The notes: generated from the sequence alone by a model not told the origin. DNA of 64,000 nucleotides from Acetobacter sp. (GCF_022483985.1 NZ_JAKVME010000002.1:310001-374000), one strand, 5' to 3'. Shown: positions 17,811-25,954, counted from the stretch's first letter. Numbers and translations are program-made.

Positions 17811-20800
17811 ATGACTCTTATCACCAGCGCCATCGACCTCGCCAATGTGCAGCAGAATGATGCGTCCGATCCGAATGCGTCCGTTTTCGTGTCGGCTTCC
17901 GCTGGCAGCGGCAAGACCAAGCTACTGATCGACCGCCTGCTGCGCCTGATGCTGCCGCGTCAGAACCCGGATAATCCCGCAGGACCGCTCATCCCCGGCA
18001 CATGGCCCGGACGCATCCTCTGTCTGACATTCACCAAGGCAGCAGCGGCAGAAATGGCGATCCGCCTCCAGCGCACGCTCGGTGAGTGGGTCACGCTGCC
18101 GGACGACAGGCTGGATCAGGCGCTTGGCAGGCTGAATGTTCCGTCTTCGGCCCGTGCGGAAGCGCGTGCCCTGTTCGCACGGGTGCTTGATCTGCCCGGT
18201 GGTATGCGGATCGGCACGATTCACGCTTTCTGTCAGTCACTTCTGCGTCGTTTTCCGCTTGAGGCCGCGACCAATCCGCATTTTACGCTGATGGAGGATA
18301 CGGACGCCTCTCTGGCTCTGTCGGAGGCGACGGAGGCTGAACTGGGGCGTCTTCCTGCCAGTCTGGTGGAACCGCTCGCGGCCCAGATTTCGCTTGTCGA
18401 TCTGCTGGGTCTGCTGACCGAACTCCGCTTCAGCGGCAAGAGCGGGGAGGTGCTGGCGCTCGCGCAGACTGACAGGGAAACGTTGTGGGCAAAGCTGCTT
18501 GGAGCGCTCGGCGCGAAGATGGTTCCGGACGGAGATCCGGTTCTTGCGGCCTGCACGGCTATTCCGGATGAAGACACGCTGCGCGAGGCCCTGAAAACGA
18601 TGCTGGAAACGGCGCCGGCGTCAGCGCAGAAGCGTGCTACCGAAATGCTGGACTGGCTGTCGTATTATCCGCCGAAGCGGGCGGCGAACTGGTCGGCATG
18701 GCAGGGGTTTTTCCTGACCGGAAAAGGTGAACTGCGTAAACACGCTGGCACTAGCGAGAAATATGCTAAAAATTTTGAGTCCACAGTTGATCGGATTCAG
18801 GAAGAGGCCAGACGTATTCTCGCTGTCGAGGAAACCCGCCGCGCCATTATCCTCTCCAACCTGACACTTGCTCTCCTGCGAACAGCGGCTCCGGTTCTGG
18901 AAACCTACAGTACCGGCAAGGCTTTGCGCGGACAGGTAGAGTATGACGATCTCATCCGTCGCACGCTTAGCCTGCTTCGTGACCCCGGCGCGGCATGGGT
19001 CCTTTACAAACTTGATGGCGGTATCGATCATCTTCTTCTTGACGAGGTTCAGGATACCTCCCGCGAGCAGTGGCGCATTGCGGGTGATCTGACAGAAGAA
19101 TTCTTTTCTGGCGCCGGCGCGCACGATGAAAATACAGGGCCGCGTACGGTCTTCGCAGTGGGGGATTACAAACAGTCGATCTACGGATTTCAGGGTGCTG
19201 ACCCAGAAGCTTTCCGTGAATGGCGTCAGACTTTCGAAAAGCGTGCTCAGAACGCCGGGGTGATCTGGCGTGAACCCCAACTCACCGTCTCGTTCCGTTC
19301 CACCACACCGGTTCTGTCTCTTGTCGATGCGGTCTTCAGTCATCCGCTGGCGGCACGGGGCGTCAGCGAACCGGGTCAGTCGATGCCACGCCATGAATCC
19401 GCCCGTCCGGGGCAGGGAGGACGTGTCGAACTCTGGCCGCTCGTGCCTCGTGCCATCGAGGGTGAGGAGGATACCGAAGAACCCGATCCATGGGCGGCGA
19501 CCCGCAAGAATGTTGGGCAGATTTCACCACAGCAGCGTCTTGCGGACACGCTGGCCCGCTGGATCGCCGGGCAGTTGCTGCAACCGTCCGCGCCCGGAGA
19601 AACGCAACTGACACCGGGTGATGTCCTGATCCTTGTGCCGCGCCGTTCCGCTTTTGTGCGGGCGCTGATCCGTGCGCTCAAAACCGCTGATGTGCCGGTC
19701 GCGACACTCGTGCGCACGGGGCTTGCCGATCAGACGGTGGTTCAGGATCTGATGGCGTTGTGCGACGCGCTTCTGCTGCCTCAGGATAATCTGACACTGG
19801 CCTGTGTACTGACTTCACCGCTCGGTGGTCTCAGCGATGACAGTCTGATGGCGTTGGCGATGGATCGTGATGGCGAACCGCTCTGGACGATGCTGCGTGA
19901 GCGTCACGCCGAGCGACCGGACTGGTCGGCCGCGTGGAGTTATCTGTCAGCCCTGTTCCGTCGCGTGGATTACGCCTCGCCCTACACGCTGTTGTCCGAG
20001 GCGCTCGGTGTGCAGGGTGGTCGCGCCCGTATCCTTGCACGTCTTGGTCCGGAGGCGGCCGAACCGATTGACGAACTGCTCTCCGCAGCGCTTCGCTATG
20101 AGGAAAACCACGCGCATTCCCTACAGGGTTTTCTACACTGGCTTCGTAACTCGAATGAAAGTGTCAAGCGGGAAGCGGAGGCGACAGGACATGCTGTGCG
20201 CGTGATGACGGCGCATGGCTCCAAGGGATTGCAGGCGCGTCTGGTCATTCTTCCCGATACGATCGGGACGCCCCGTTCAGACAGTCGGCTTCTCTGGCTT
20301 CCGGCGAAGGGTGATGATTTCGGCCTGCCGGTGTTCGTTCCCCGCACGGATGCTGCGACAGAGGTCACGAAAGCCGTGCGTGAGAAACTGCGTGAACAGG
20401 CGGCGGAAGAATATAATCGCCTGCTCTATGTCGCCCTCACCCGAGCCAGTGACCGGCTGGTCGTCTGTGGCTGGGAGACGGGCCGCGCGCTCAGTGATGA
20501 AAGCTGGTACGCGCGTTGTGCGGATGGCTTCATTGCGGGAGAAGCGGTGTGCGAGCCGTTCGATCTCGGATGGGATGGGGCGAGGCTGGTTTTGCAGGAG
20601 CCTGTGACCGTCAGCCGCCCCACGTATGCGGAGACATCCGTGTCACCATCCGCCCCGCTCCCGGCATGGACAGGACACGCGCCAGACTGGACTCCCGTGC
20701 CTCCGCCGGAAGAAGCGGCATTGTCGCGCCCGCTGTCACCAAGCCGTCCTGATGATGCGCCGTTTGGTGAACAGCCCTCCACACGATCTCCGCTTGATAT

Positions 20801-21329
20801 TGCAGCGCTTACCCCCAATGCAGCGCGTGAGGCGGCTTTCCGGCGGGGTATGCTTGTCCACGCATTGCTCCAGTTCCTGCCAGATCGACCGGAGGCGGAT
20901 CGAACGGATGTCGGCTATGGCTGGCTGCTTCAGCCCGGCAATCAGATGGATGAACGGGAGGCGGCCCGGTTGGTTGCGCGTGTTATTGAAGTGATGGAAA
21001 CACCTGTGCTGGCCCCATTATTTGCACAAGGCAGCCGCGCGGAGCAGAGGCTGGCGGGCGTTGTCGGGGAAACAGTGATTGTTGGTCAGGTCGATCGCAT
21101 GGTGGTCCTGCCTGACCGTGTGCTGGTCTGTGACTTCAAGACCAATCGCCGTCCACCTTCATCCGTTGAACGTACTCCTGTGATGTATCTGCGCCAGATG
21201 GCCGCCTATCGTGCGTTGCTGCAATCCCTCTATCCGGGACGTGTAGTGGACTGTTGTCTGGTCTGGACGGAGGTTCCGACGGTGACAATGCTGCCTGGTC
21301 GTTTGCTGGATGAATACGGACCGAGATAA
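17811..21329 (+). CDS. addA: double-strand break repair helicase AddA
   Basis: The 1172-residue protein is a UvrD/Rep-type superfamily 1 helicase fused to a C-terminal RecB-family nuclease. Walker A is SASAGSGKTKLLI at 28-40; Walker B/motif II is LLLDEVQDTSREQW; motif IV-like AVGDYKQSIYGFQGAD and motif VI-like EEYNRLLYVALTRASDRLVV follow. The nuclease motif VLVCDFKTNR lies at about 1104-1113. With AddB it forms the ATP-driven end-resection machine. The frame and all motifs are intact. Confidence 0.93.
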   Translation: MTLITSAIDLANVQQNDASDPNASVFVSASAGSGKTKLLIDRLLRLMLPRQNPDNPAGPLIPGTWPGRILCLTFTKAAAAEMAIRLQRTLGEWVTLPDDRLDQALGRLNVPSSARAEARALFARVLDLPGGMRIGTIHAFCQSLLRRFPLEAATNPHFTLMEDTDASLALSEATEAELGRLPASLVEPLAAQISLVDLLGLLTELRFSGKSGEVLALAQTDRETLWAKLLGALGAKMVPDGDPVLAACTAIPDEDTLREALKTMLETAPASAQKRATEMLDWLSYYPPKRAANWSAWQGFFLTGKGELRKHAGTSEKYAKNFESTVDRIQEEARRILAVEETRRAIILSNLTLALLRTAAPVLETYSTGKALRGQVEYDDLIRRTLSLLRDPGAAWVLYKLDGGIDHLLLDEVQDTSREQWRIAGDLTEEFFSGAGAHDENTGPRTVFAVGDYKQSIYGFQGADPEAFREWRQTFEKRAQNAGVIWREPQLTVSFRSTTPVLSLVDAVFSHPLAARGVSEPGQSMPRHESARPGQGGRVELWPLVPRAIEGEEDTEEPDPWAATRKNVGQISPQQRLADTLARWIAGQLLQPSAPGETQLTPGDVLILVPRRSAFVRALIRALKTADVPVATLVRTGLADQTVVQDLMALCDALLLPQDNLTLACVLTSPLGGLSDDSLMALAMDRDGEPLWTMLRERHAERPDWSAAWSYLSALFRRVDYASPYTLLSEALGVQGGRARILARLGPEAAEPIDELLSAALRYEENHAHSLQGFLHWLRNSNESVKREAEATGHAVRVMTAHGSKGLQARLVILPDTIGTPRSDSRLLWLPAKGDDFGLPVFVPRTDAATEVTKAVREKLREQAAEEYNRLLYVALTRASDRLVVCGWETGRALSDESWYARCADGFIAGEAVCEPFDLGWDGARLVLQEPVTVSRPTYAETSVSPSAPLPAWTGHAPDWTPVPPPEEAALSRPLSPSRPDDAPFGEQPSTRSPLDIAALTPNAAREAAFRRGMLVHALLQFLPDRPEADRTDVGYGWLLQPGNQMDEREAARLVARVIEVMETPVLAPLFAQGSRAEQRLAGVVGETVIVGQVDRMVVLPDRVLVCDFKTNRRPPSSVERTPVMYLRQMAAYRALLQSLYPGRVVDCCLVWTEVPTVTMLPGRLLDEYGPR

Positions 21330-21528
21330 TTTCAACTTTTTTGAAAAACTTTATGCTTGGTCATCTGGTTTTTATGTCGGCTATACGGTTTTCCGATTAG
21401 ATGATTTATGTCGCTCATCAGTTATCTGATCGTATTTTTTCTGCTGCTTCCAGAGACAATCCGGGACATGCCTGTTTATGGTCATGGCAGCATTTTTTAC
21501 CCGGTAATGGTGTCTGGCGACCATCGGA

Positions 21529-21924
21529 TCATGATTCTTTGCGTTTTGATGCGAGGATACTGGGCAGCCGTGTCTCAATCCAATCGGCGAGCGCAGAGAC
21601 TTTCTCTGCGGCTTCCTTCCCAAGTGGGGTCAGGCTGTATTCGACATGGGGCGGTACCACATTGAGCGCCACACGGTCTACAAGACCATCGCTTTCCAGC
21701 CATTGAAGCGTCTGGGCTAGCATGCGTTCACTCACCCCGCCGATAAGACGACGTATTTCTCCAAAACGATGTGTCCCGCCTTGCAACACAATCAGAACCA
21801 GAACGCCCCAGCGACTGGTCATGTGTTTGAGGACGTCACGCGAGGGACAATCAGCGACCATCAGGTCACCTCGACGAAGCCGCGCCGACAGGGAGGTGCC
21901 ACGGACTTTTGGATTTTTCTTCAT
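21529..21924 (-). CDS. HxlR-family transcriptional regulator (QorR/YtfH-like)
   Basis: This 131-residue winged-helix protein has the HxlR signature: DCPSRDVLKHMTSRWGVLVL, then RFGEIRRLIGGVSERMLAQTLQWLESDGLVDR and PHVEYSLTPLGKEA (read in pieces). It lies divergent from a qorB-like gene with 85 bases between them, the same arrangement as E. coli ytfH/ytfG (qorR/qorB). HxlR regulators often sense electrophiles or quinones through a conserved Cys near the N terminus; C26 in VADCPSR is at that place. It probably represses itself and the neighbouring reductase. Confidence 0.85.
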   Translation of the reverse strand: MKKNPKVRGTSLSARLRRGDLMVADCPSRDVLKHMTSRWGVLVLIVLQGGTHRFGEIRRLIGGVSERMLAQTLQWLESDGLVDRVALNVVPPHVEYSLTPLGKEAAEKVSALADWIETRLPSILASKRKES

Positions 21925-21925
21925 A

Positions 21926-21951
21926 CTTACATTTATGTACGTACTTACGAA
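21926..21951. promoter_or_regulatory. candidate HxlR operator between the divergent genes
   Basis: The short intergenic region contains TACTTAC, then GTACGTAC (a perfect palindrome at 21937-21944) running into a second TACTTAC. A repeated TACTTAC around a palindrome is a reasonable operator for the dimeric HxlR regulator encoded alongside. Confidence 0.4.
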
Positions 21952-22009
21952 TAGGAAGCAATGCTTCTATCTCTGGACATGTCACGAATGATGATCAGGG
22001 AGAAAAGTC

Positions 22010-22891
22010 ATGACGATTGCGGTTACCGGCGCCAGCGGTCAGCTCGGCCATCTTGTCCTCAATGCCCTTGCGGGCCGGACGAGCGCGGGAAACATTGTCG
22101 CTCTTGCACGCACACCGTCAAAAGTAGCGGCTGAGGGCATTGAGGCGAGAGAATTCGATTACACGAAAATCGAAACGCTGGCCTCTGGTCTGGCGGGTGT
22201 GGAAACCCTGATCCTGATTTCGTCGAGCGAAATCGGTCAGCGTATCGTGCAGCATCGCAATGTGATCACAGCGGCGAAATCGGCCGGAGTGAGAGCCGTT
22301 CTCTATACCAGTGTGCTGCACGCGGATACGTCGGTTCTGTCACTGGCGGACGAACATCGTGTGACGGAGGCCGACCTGAGACTGTCCGGTCTGTCTTTCA
22401 CAATCCTGCGCAATGGCTGGTATACTGAAAATTACACGGGTTCCGTGGAAGCCGCCCTGAAGGGAGGGGCTTTTATCGGGAGTGCCGGAGACGGCCGTAT
22501 CTCGTCTGCCGCCCGCGCTGATTATGCAGAAGCGCTTGCCGTCGTTGCAACAGGTGTGAATCATACCGGTAAAACCTATGAACTCGCAGGCGACGGGGTC
22601 TGGACGCTTTCCGATCTGGCGGCTGAGGTTTCACGACAGACCGGCAGAGACATTCCATACCGTGATCTGAGCGATGCCGATTACGCCAGAGTCCTTGTCG
22701 GAGCAGGTCTACCCGACGGACTGGCACACGCTATCGCAGGCTGGGATATCGCCGCTTCACAGGGCGCGCTTTTCGATGCCGGACGACAGCTTTCGACGCT
22801 GATCGGACGTCCAACGACGTCTCTTTCGGAAAGTGTTGCGGCAGCACTTAGAGCGGTATCCGTCCAGACTGGATCACGGATACCACTCTAA
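22010..22891 (+). CDS. NAD(P)H:quinone oxidoreductase, NmrA/SDR type (QorB-like)
   Basis: This 293-residue atypical short-chain dehydrogenase starts with the Rossmann loop VTGASGQLGHLV (5-16) and contains LILISSSEIGQRIVQH, VLYTSVLHADTS and LRNGWYTENY. These are shared with E. coli QorB (YtfG) and related NmrA-like reductases that reduce quinones with NADPH. GGGAG lies nine bases before the ATG. It is divergent from the HxlR regulator, which supports the QorB identification. In an acetic acid bacterium it may protect against quinones or other electrophiles (inference). Confidence 0.8.
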   Translation: MTIAVTGASGQLGHLVLNALAGRTSAGNIVALARTPSKVAAEGIEAREFDYTKIETLASGLAGVETLILISSSEIGQRIVQHRNVITAAKSAGVRAVLYTSVLHADTSVLSLADEHRVTEADLRLSGLSFTILRNGWYTENYTGSVEAALKGGAFIGSAGDGRISSAARADYAEALAVVATGVNHTGKTYELAGDGVWTLSDLAAEVSRQTGRDIPYRDLSDADYARVLVGAGLPDGLAHAIAGWDIAASQGALFDAGRQLSTLIGRPTTSLSESVAAALRAVSVQTGSRIPL

Positions 22892-22904
22892 TTCATTGTT
22901 TATC

Positions 22905-23025
22905 GAGCAACTTTATCCGACCAGATGATTCCGTCTGATCAGATGTTGCTCTAAATAACCTTCCGATGATGTGAAACACCATGCAGTTTGCTTTCAGAGA
23001 TTTCTCTTTGAAAGCAGACTGCATG
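22905..23025. repeat. two consecutive inverted repeats downstream of the qorB-like gene
   Basis: The first, 22905-22951, has arms GAGCAAC and GTTGCTC with an inner GACCAGA/TCTGATC pair. The second, 22980-23025, has arms of about 21 bases (CATGCAGTTTGCTTTCA against TGAAAGCAGACTGCATG) and a tiny loop. Neither ends in a T run, so they may be RNA-processing hairpins or small mobile palindromes rather than simple terminators. Confidence 0.5.
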
Positions 23026-23470
23026 CTGCCTTAACTTATTCCGGCATAACCACTGAACGTAACAAATATCTGCTCTTCACGCCCTGACAGCCAACTCAAA
23101 CAGATAACAGCTGATGTTGACGGATTTCACGCGATTTCCAGCCTACTTGACCATACTTAGCTGTGTGTAAGTATGATCCGGAGCAATCCGTTCATGATTG
23201 GACCACGCAGTGTCAGAAGTTTTAGGGTGCCATTGGGGATGGTAAACCGAAACGAAGGTAATGCAGGTCACCCGAGCAGCTTTGTTTCCTGTATCATTCG
23301 CGGTTGATCAGGAGGATGTCAGGAAGTTTCATGCTGACCCGGATCATATGACTGGGTCGATGTGATTTTAAAGCTTTGGTTACAGGTGAAGTGTCGGAAG
23401 TCGATGTTCAGTTTTTTAAGTTATAAACGTAATTTATGGAAAAAGGGGGCTTTGAAATGCCCCCATGAAA
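23026..23470. other. gene-poor stretch before the S24 regulator
   Basis: No convincing reading frame is seen. It contains a further small inverted repeat, CATACTTA ... TAAGTATG at 23152-23175, and otherwise ordinary mixed sequence. Its position between a chromosomal gene and an AT-rich phage-like cluster suggests it is the flank of an old insertion. Confidence 0.4.
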
Positions 23471-24172
23471 TCAGACGCGCTGCATTGTCCAGACGACGCG
23501 ACCGATAATGGTCATGGCATGGCCGTCAGGCGATCCGAAACTGGCCTGATCCGCAGGGAAGGTTGCTGACTGATAGGCTGGGTTGTCGGACTGGACAAGA
23601 AAATCGCCGCTGGCTGTCCGGGAAACCCTTTTTACGAACAGACCGCCGTGCATCACGACGGCATAAACACCCTCTATTCGTGTTGAGGGCTGCGTATCAA
23701 CCAGCAGGCGGTCCCCGCTATGGATGGTCGGCAGCATGGAATCGCCATCAGCCGTGATCATGATCAGGCCCGAAGGCTGTAGTCCCAGTTCTTCCGTCAG
23801 GAAATTTCGTGGAAATTGTATGGGGTGACCGACGCTTTCCTCGCAGGTTCGGCCAAAACCGGCAGAGGCTCTGGCGTCGTAATAAACAACGGCGACTGAG
23901 GAAGAGAGCTTGGTCTCCCCTGTCCAAAGCCATTCGGGAGAAACGCCAAGTTCTCTGGATATTTCGTCAATTTTTGATGGTTTCCAGTCTGCTCCCGGTT
24001 TCTGGTATTTCCCGATCATGGACTCGGAAATCCCCGTAGAAAGATGCAGTTGCCGTGCTGAGCCGTAACGCTGGATGGCCTGCGTCAGTCTACCTTCGCG
24101 GGTAGAAAGATCGGGAGCTTCCTTCAGGGAAGGTCCACGGCGGCGGCGGAAGATTTTCTTTTCTTCCATCAT
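23471..24172 (-). CDS. XRE/S24-type phage-like repressor with self-cleavage domain
   Basis: The 233-residue protein has an N-terminal helix-turn-helix (GSARQLHLSTGISESMIGKY at about 37-56). A C-terminal LexA/CI-type peptidase domain follows: S145 in ADGDSMLPTI and K181 in GLFVKRV form the Ser-Lys dyad, and an Ala-Gly pair (A104-G105 in ARASAGFG) lies where LexA-type repressors cut themselves. Such proteins silence prophage or bacteriocin genes and are inactivated by RecA-ssDNA after DNA damage. It is divergent from two small genes at 24350-24924, the usual repressor/early-gene layout. Confidence 0.8.
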   Translation of the reverse strand: MMEEKKIFRRRRGPSLKEAPDLSTREGRLTQAIQRYGSARQLHLSTGISESMIGKYQKPGADWKPSKIDEISRELGVSPEWLWTGETKLSSSVAVVYYDARASAGFGRTCEESVGHPIQFPRNFLTEELGLQPSGLIMITADGDSMLPTIHSGDRLLVDTQPSTRIEGVYAVVMHGGLFVKRVSRTASGDFLVQSDNPAYQSATFPADQASFGSPDGHAMTIIGRVVWTMQRV

Positions 24173-24349
24173 GACAGGCTATGAGTTTGTTCAGGGAGGA
24201 TGTCTCTATAATAACATCTCTTTTGTGAGGTTTTTTGCTTGCATATATGATTAAAATAGCTCATATTTCTCTCCGAGGGACGGTTGGAAAATCGTTAAAA
24301 ACTCATAAAAGTCTAAAAATGGCAAAAGTCCTTACTCAATGGATGGTTT
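24173..24349. promoter_or_regulatory. AT-rich divergent control region of the S24 cluster
   Basis: This 177-base region separates the repressor from the rightward small genes and is much richer in A/T than the flanks. It contains CTATAATAACATC and TTGCATATATGATTAAAAT, plausible promoter and operator material, but no exact repeat pair could be fixed by eye. Repressor operators would be expected here. Confidence 0.35.
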
Positions 24350-24655
24350 ATGTCACAGATTGATCGTGAAAAACAAGCTCATTCGCGTTCGTATAATGGT
24401 CCAAATCCCATTCGTATGAATGATCAGGATTGGAATGTGATGATTTCAGCTCTTTCGAATGAGCAGAAAGAAGAGCTGAACGAACTTCGTCATCAGGCGC
24501 GGTGCTGTGCCCGGATGGCTGTTTCGGGGGCACAGGCCACGGCTGTAACGCTGGAAGTGGCTGAAACAGCCATGGAAGTTCTGCTGCGGACGTTAACGGA
24601 AATGGAAATCAGTTTTCCATTCGATGGTTTTTCTTTTTCAGGGAGCTACGCCTGA
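24350..24655 (+). CDS. small hypothetical protein, phage-like cluster
   Basis: The 101-residue product is mostly helical (MNDQDWNVMISALSNEQKEE, then QATAVTLEVAETAMEVLL) and has two adjacent cysteines (CC at 52-53). I do not recognise a family. It starts 177 bases from the divergent S24 repressor. Its TGA overlaps the next ATG by one base (TGATG), so it is co-translated with the helix-turn-helix gene that follows. Composition suggests transferred DNA. Confidence 0.6.
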   Translation: MSQIDREKQAHSRSYNGPNPIRMNDQDWNVMISALSNEQKEELNELRHQARCCARMAVSGAQATAVTLEVAETAMEVLLRTLTEMEISFPFDGFSFSGSYA

Positions 24656-24924
24656 TGGTCAGGAAATTTGAAGCTGGACGTGCGGAAGATCTGGGGAAGG
24701 CAGCCCAGACGCTGTACGCAAAAGGAAAGAGTATCCGTGCTATTTCAGAACAGATTGGCGCTTCACGGTCCTATGTGCATAGGATTTTGATGCGGGCGCG
24801 AACAGAGTATCTCGCGACGATGGTGAGTCAGCGTCGCATTGCGCAAGGCAATGATCCTTTGCCTCCGGGCAACATTATCAGCATGGGAGCGATAAGTTTA
24901 CATAATAGAAGGTGTGTTCATTGA
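24655..24924 (+). CDS. small helix-turn-helix protein
   Basis: This 89-residue basic protein contains a clear helix-turn-helix (KGKSIRAISEQIGASRSYVH, about 24-43, followed by RILMRARTEYL), like the C-terminal domain of Hin-type recombinases or sigma-4-like small regulators. It is coupled to the preceding gene by a TGATG overlap. In this setting it may be a Cro-like or activator partner of the S24 repressor (inference). The last ten residues lie in AT-rich sequence leading to the palindrome AATACGTATT. Confidence 0.6.
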   Translation: MVRKFEAGRAEDLGKAAQTLYAKGKSIRAISEQIGASRSYVHRILMRARTEYLATMVSQRRIAQGNDPLPPGNIISMGAISLHNRRCVH

Positions 24925-24980
24925 ATAATACGTATTAGTTTCTTTGTTAAAATATGCAATTTAAATAATTTTTAATACGA

Positions 24981-25169
24981 TTGATTGATGTTTATGCAAA
25001 TGATGCTGAGTATACAGCTTTGGTGAGCTATTTGCAGCCTGTGTCTCAAAGTGTATTCAGCCGTTTAAACGTTTCTCAGAAATTAGGTATAGAAATTTTT
25101 CTTCCATCTTCAGCTGATTTTCCGGTCGCCATATGGGAACATTATAAACCATATTTTTATTGCAATTGA
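24981..25169 (+). CDS. doubtful 62-residue ORF with TTG start
   Basis: An open frame starting at TTG reads LIDVYANDAEYTALVSYLQP and ends FYCN. There is no clear ribosome site and no family is recognised. It ends inside the promoter of the following gene (its last codons overlap the palindrome at 25167), which argues that it is either a remnant or not translated. It is listed because it is the only open frame in an otherwise empty 300-base AT-rich stretch. Confidence 0.25.
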   Translation: MIDVYANDAEYTALVSYLQPVSQSVFSRLNVSQKLGIEIFLPSSADFPVAIWEHYKPYFYCN

Positions 25170-25189
25170 TAATTGTTATCATTTATAGT
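25160..25189 (+). promoter_or_regulatory. sigma-70-like promoter whose spacer is a Fur-box-like palindrome
   Basis: TTGCAA at 25160-25165 and TATAGT at 25184-25189 are spaced by 18 bases. The spacer contains TGATAATTGTTATCA at 25167-25181, which matches the 7-1-7 Fur pattern (TGATAAT-N-ATTATCA) in 13 of its 14 defined positions. A repressor bound here would block the promoter directly. The expected transcript would start near 25196, just at the GGAGG at 25194-25198. Which protein binds is inference; alphaproteobacterial Fur-family proteins vary in target. Confidence 0.45.
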
Positions 25190-25238
25190 TCTTGGAGGAT
25201 ATGCATATTCTACCCATGATACATTGTGAAGTTGCAGA

Positions 25239-25493
25239 ATGAATCAGCTTTTCTGTGAAAAAACGGGTATGATAGAGTTGGATCCGGACTACTTTGATGA
25301 AATTACCGGTGGTGTAAACGCATCATTGGCGGGACAGGCGGCTGTATATGGCATTATTGGAGCCGCTGCCGTTACGGCGGCTGCCGGAACGGCGCTGGTT
25401 ACGGGGGCAAGTTATCTTGCAAAATGGGCATTCCTTCCACCGCTTCCTCCGGGACAGGAAGAGGAATACTATAGAAACAGTTTAACCAGATAA
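25239..25493 (+). CDS. double-glycine-leader, bacteriocin-like small peptide
   Basis: The 84-residue product has an N-terminal region ending MIELDPDYFDEITGG. Counted back from the Gly-Gly at 24-25, Ile is at -4, Phe at -7 and Leu at -12, the spacing of double-glycine (C39-peptidase) leaders. The following core starts VNASLAGQAAVYGIIGAAAV and is a long Gly/Ala/Val hydrophobic stretch to about residue 65, then LPPLPPGQEEEYY. This is the layout of class II bacteriocins or microcin-like secreted peptides. A 13-codon ORF from ATG 25201 overlaps the start in an ATGA arrangement. Tiny membrane-protein genes follow. No C39 transporter is in the window. The leader call is good; antibacterial activity is inference. 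Confidence 0.55.
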   Translation: MNQLFCEKTGMIELDPDYFDEITGGVNASLAGQAAVYGIIGAAAVTAAAGTALVTGASYLAKWAFLPPLPPGQEEEYYRNSLTR

Positions 25494-25593
25494 CAGGTAG
25501 GGTTTTCGGGTCGCGTATATGTTGAATATACACGGCCTGATATCGGATTTTCAAAAACAGGAATTGTTTTTCTATTGGAGAGAGTGTTTGCTG

Positions 25594-25827
25594 ATGAAAA
25601 TAGAAAAATATTCTCTATATTTGTTCATAATTTCTGAATTGATTCTTGTATTCAGTATAATGACGTATGAAAATTTTCAGAAGCAGGATAAATTTCTGTT
25701 TTCTGCAATGGCGATAGTTTTTCTGATATTTCCGTTCGGACTTTTGAAGGCGGACAGGCGCTTTAAATTGTTCTTTGTTGTAGGGATATTATATTCTTTT
25801 TTATGTCTGTGGGTTTCTTTTTCCTGA
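25594..25827 (+). CDS. small three-helix membrane protein, candidate immunity protein
   Basis: From ATG 25594 (GGAGAGAG eight bases upstream) the 77-residue product contains three hydrophobic segments: YSLYLFIISELILVFSIMT, FLFSAMAIVFLIFPFGLL and FFVVGILYSFLCLWVS, joined by short charged loops. Size, membrane topology and position 100 bases after a double-glycine peptide are those of bacteriocin immunity proteins, which sit in the producer's inner membrane. Such proteins have little sequence conservation, so there is no family match to lean on. Codon use is AT-rich like its neighbours. Confidence 0.5.
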   Translation: MKIEKYSLYLFIISELILVFSIMTYENFQKQDKFLFSAMAIVFLIFPFGLLKADRRFKLFFVVGILYSFLCLWVSFS

Positions 25828-25940
25828 ATCTGAATCTGATAACTCCGCTTTCTTACCTTGATATTTCAAGAGATTTATTGATCGTTCTGTTTTTCGTGCT
25901 TATGTTTTTTATTGCAAGATTTAAGAAATCCGAGATGTAA
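25803..25940 (+). CDS. 45-residue membrane peptide overlapping the candidate immunity gene
   Basis: An ATG inside the end of the previous gene, in another frame, opens 45 codons: MSVGFFFLNLNLITPLSYLD, then LLIVLFFVLMFFIARFKKSEM with one clear membrane helix and a basic tail. Overlap with the upstream gene is 25 bases. It is either a separate small membrane protein or the shifted continuation of a once longer four-helix protein. It is too short to identify by family. Confidence 0.4.
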   Translation: MSVGFFFLNLNLITPLSYLDISRDLLIVLFFVLMFFIARFKKSEM

Positions 25941-25954
25941 AAAGGGAGATTGTC

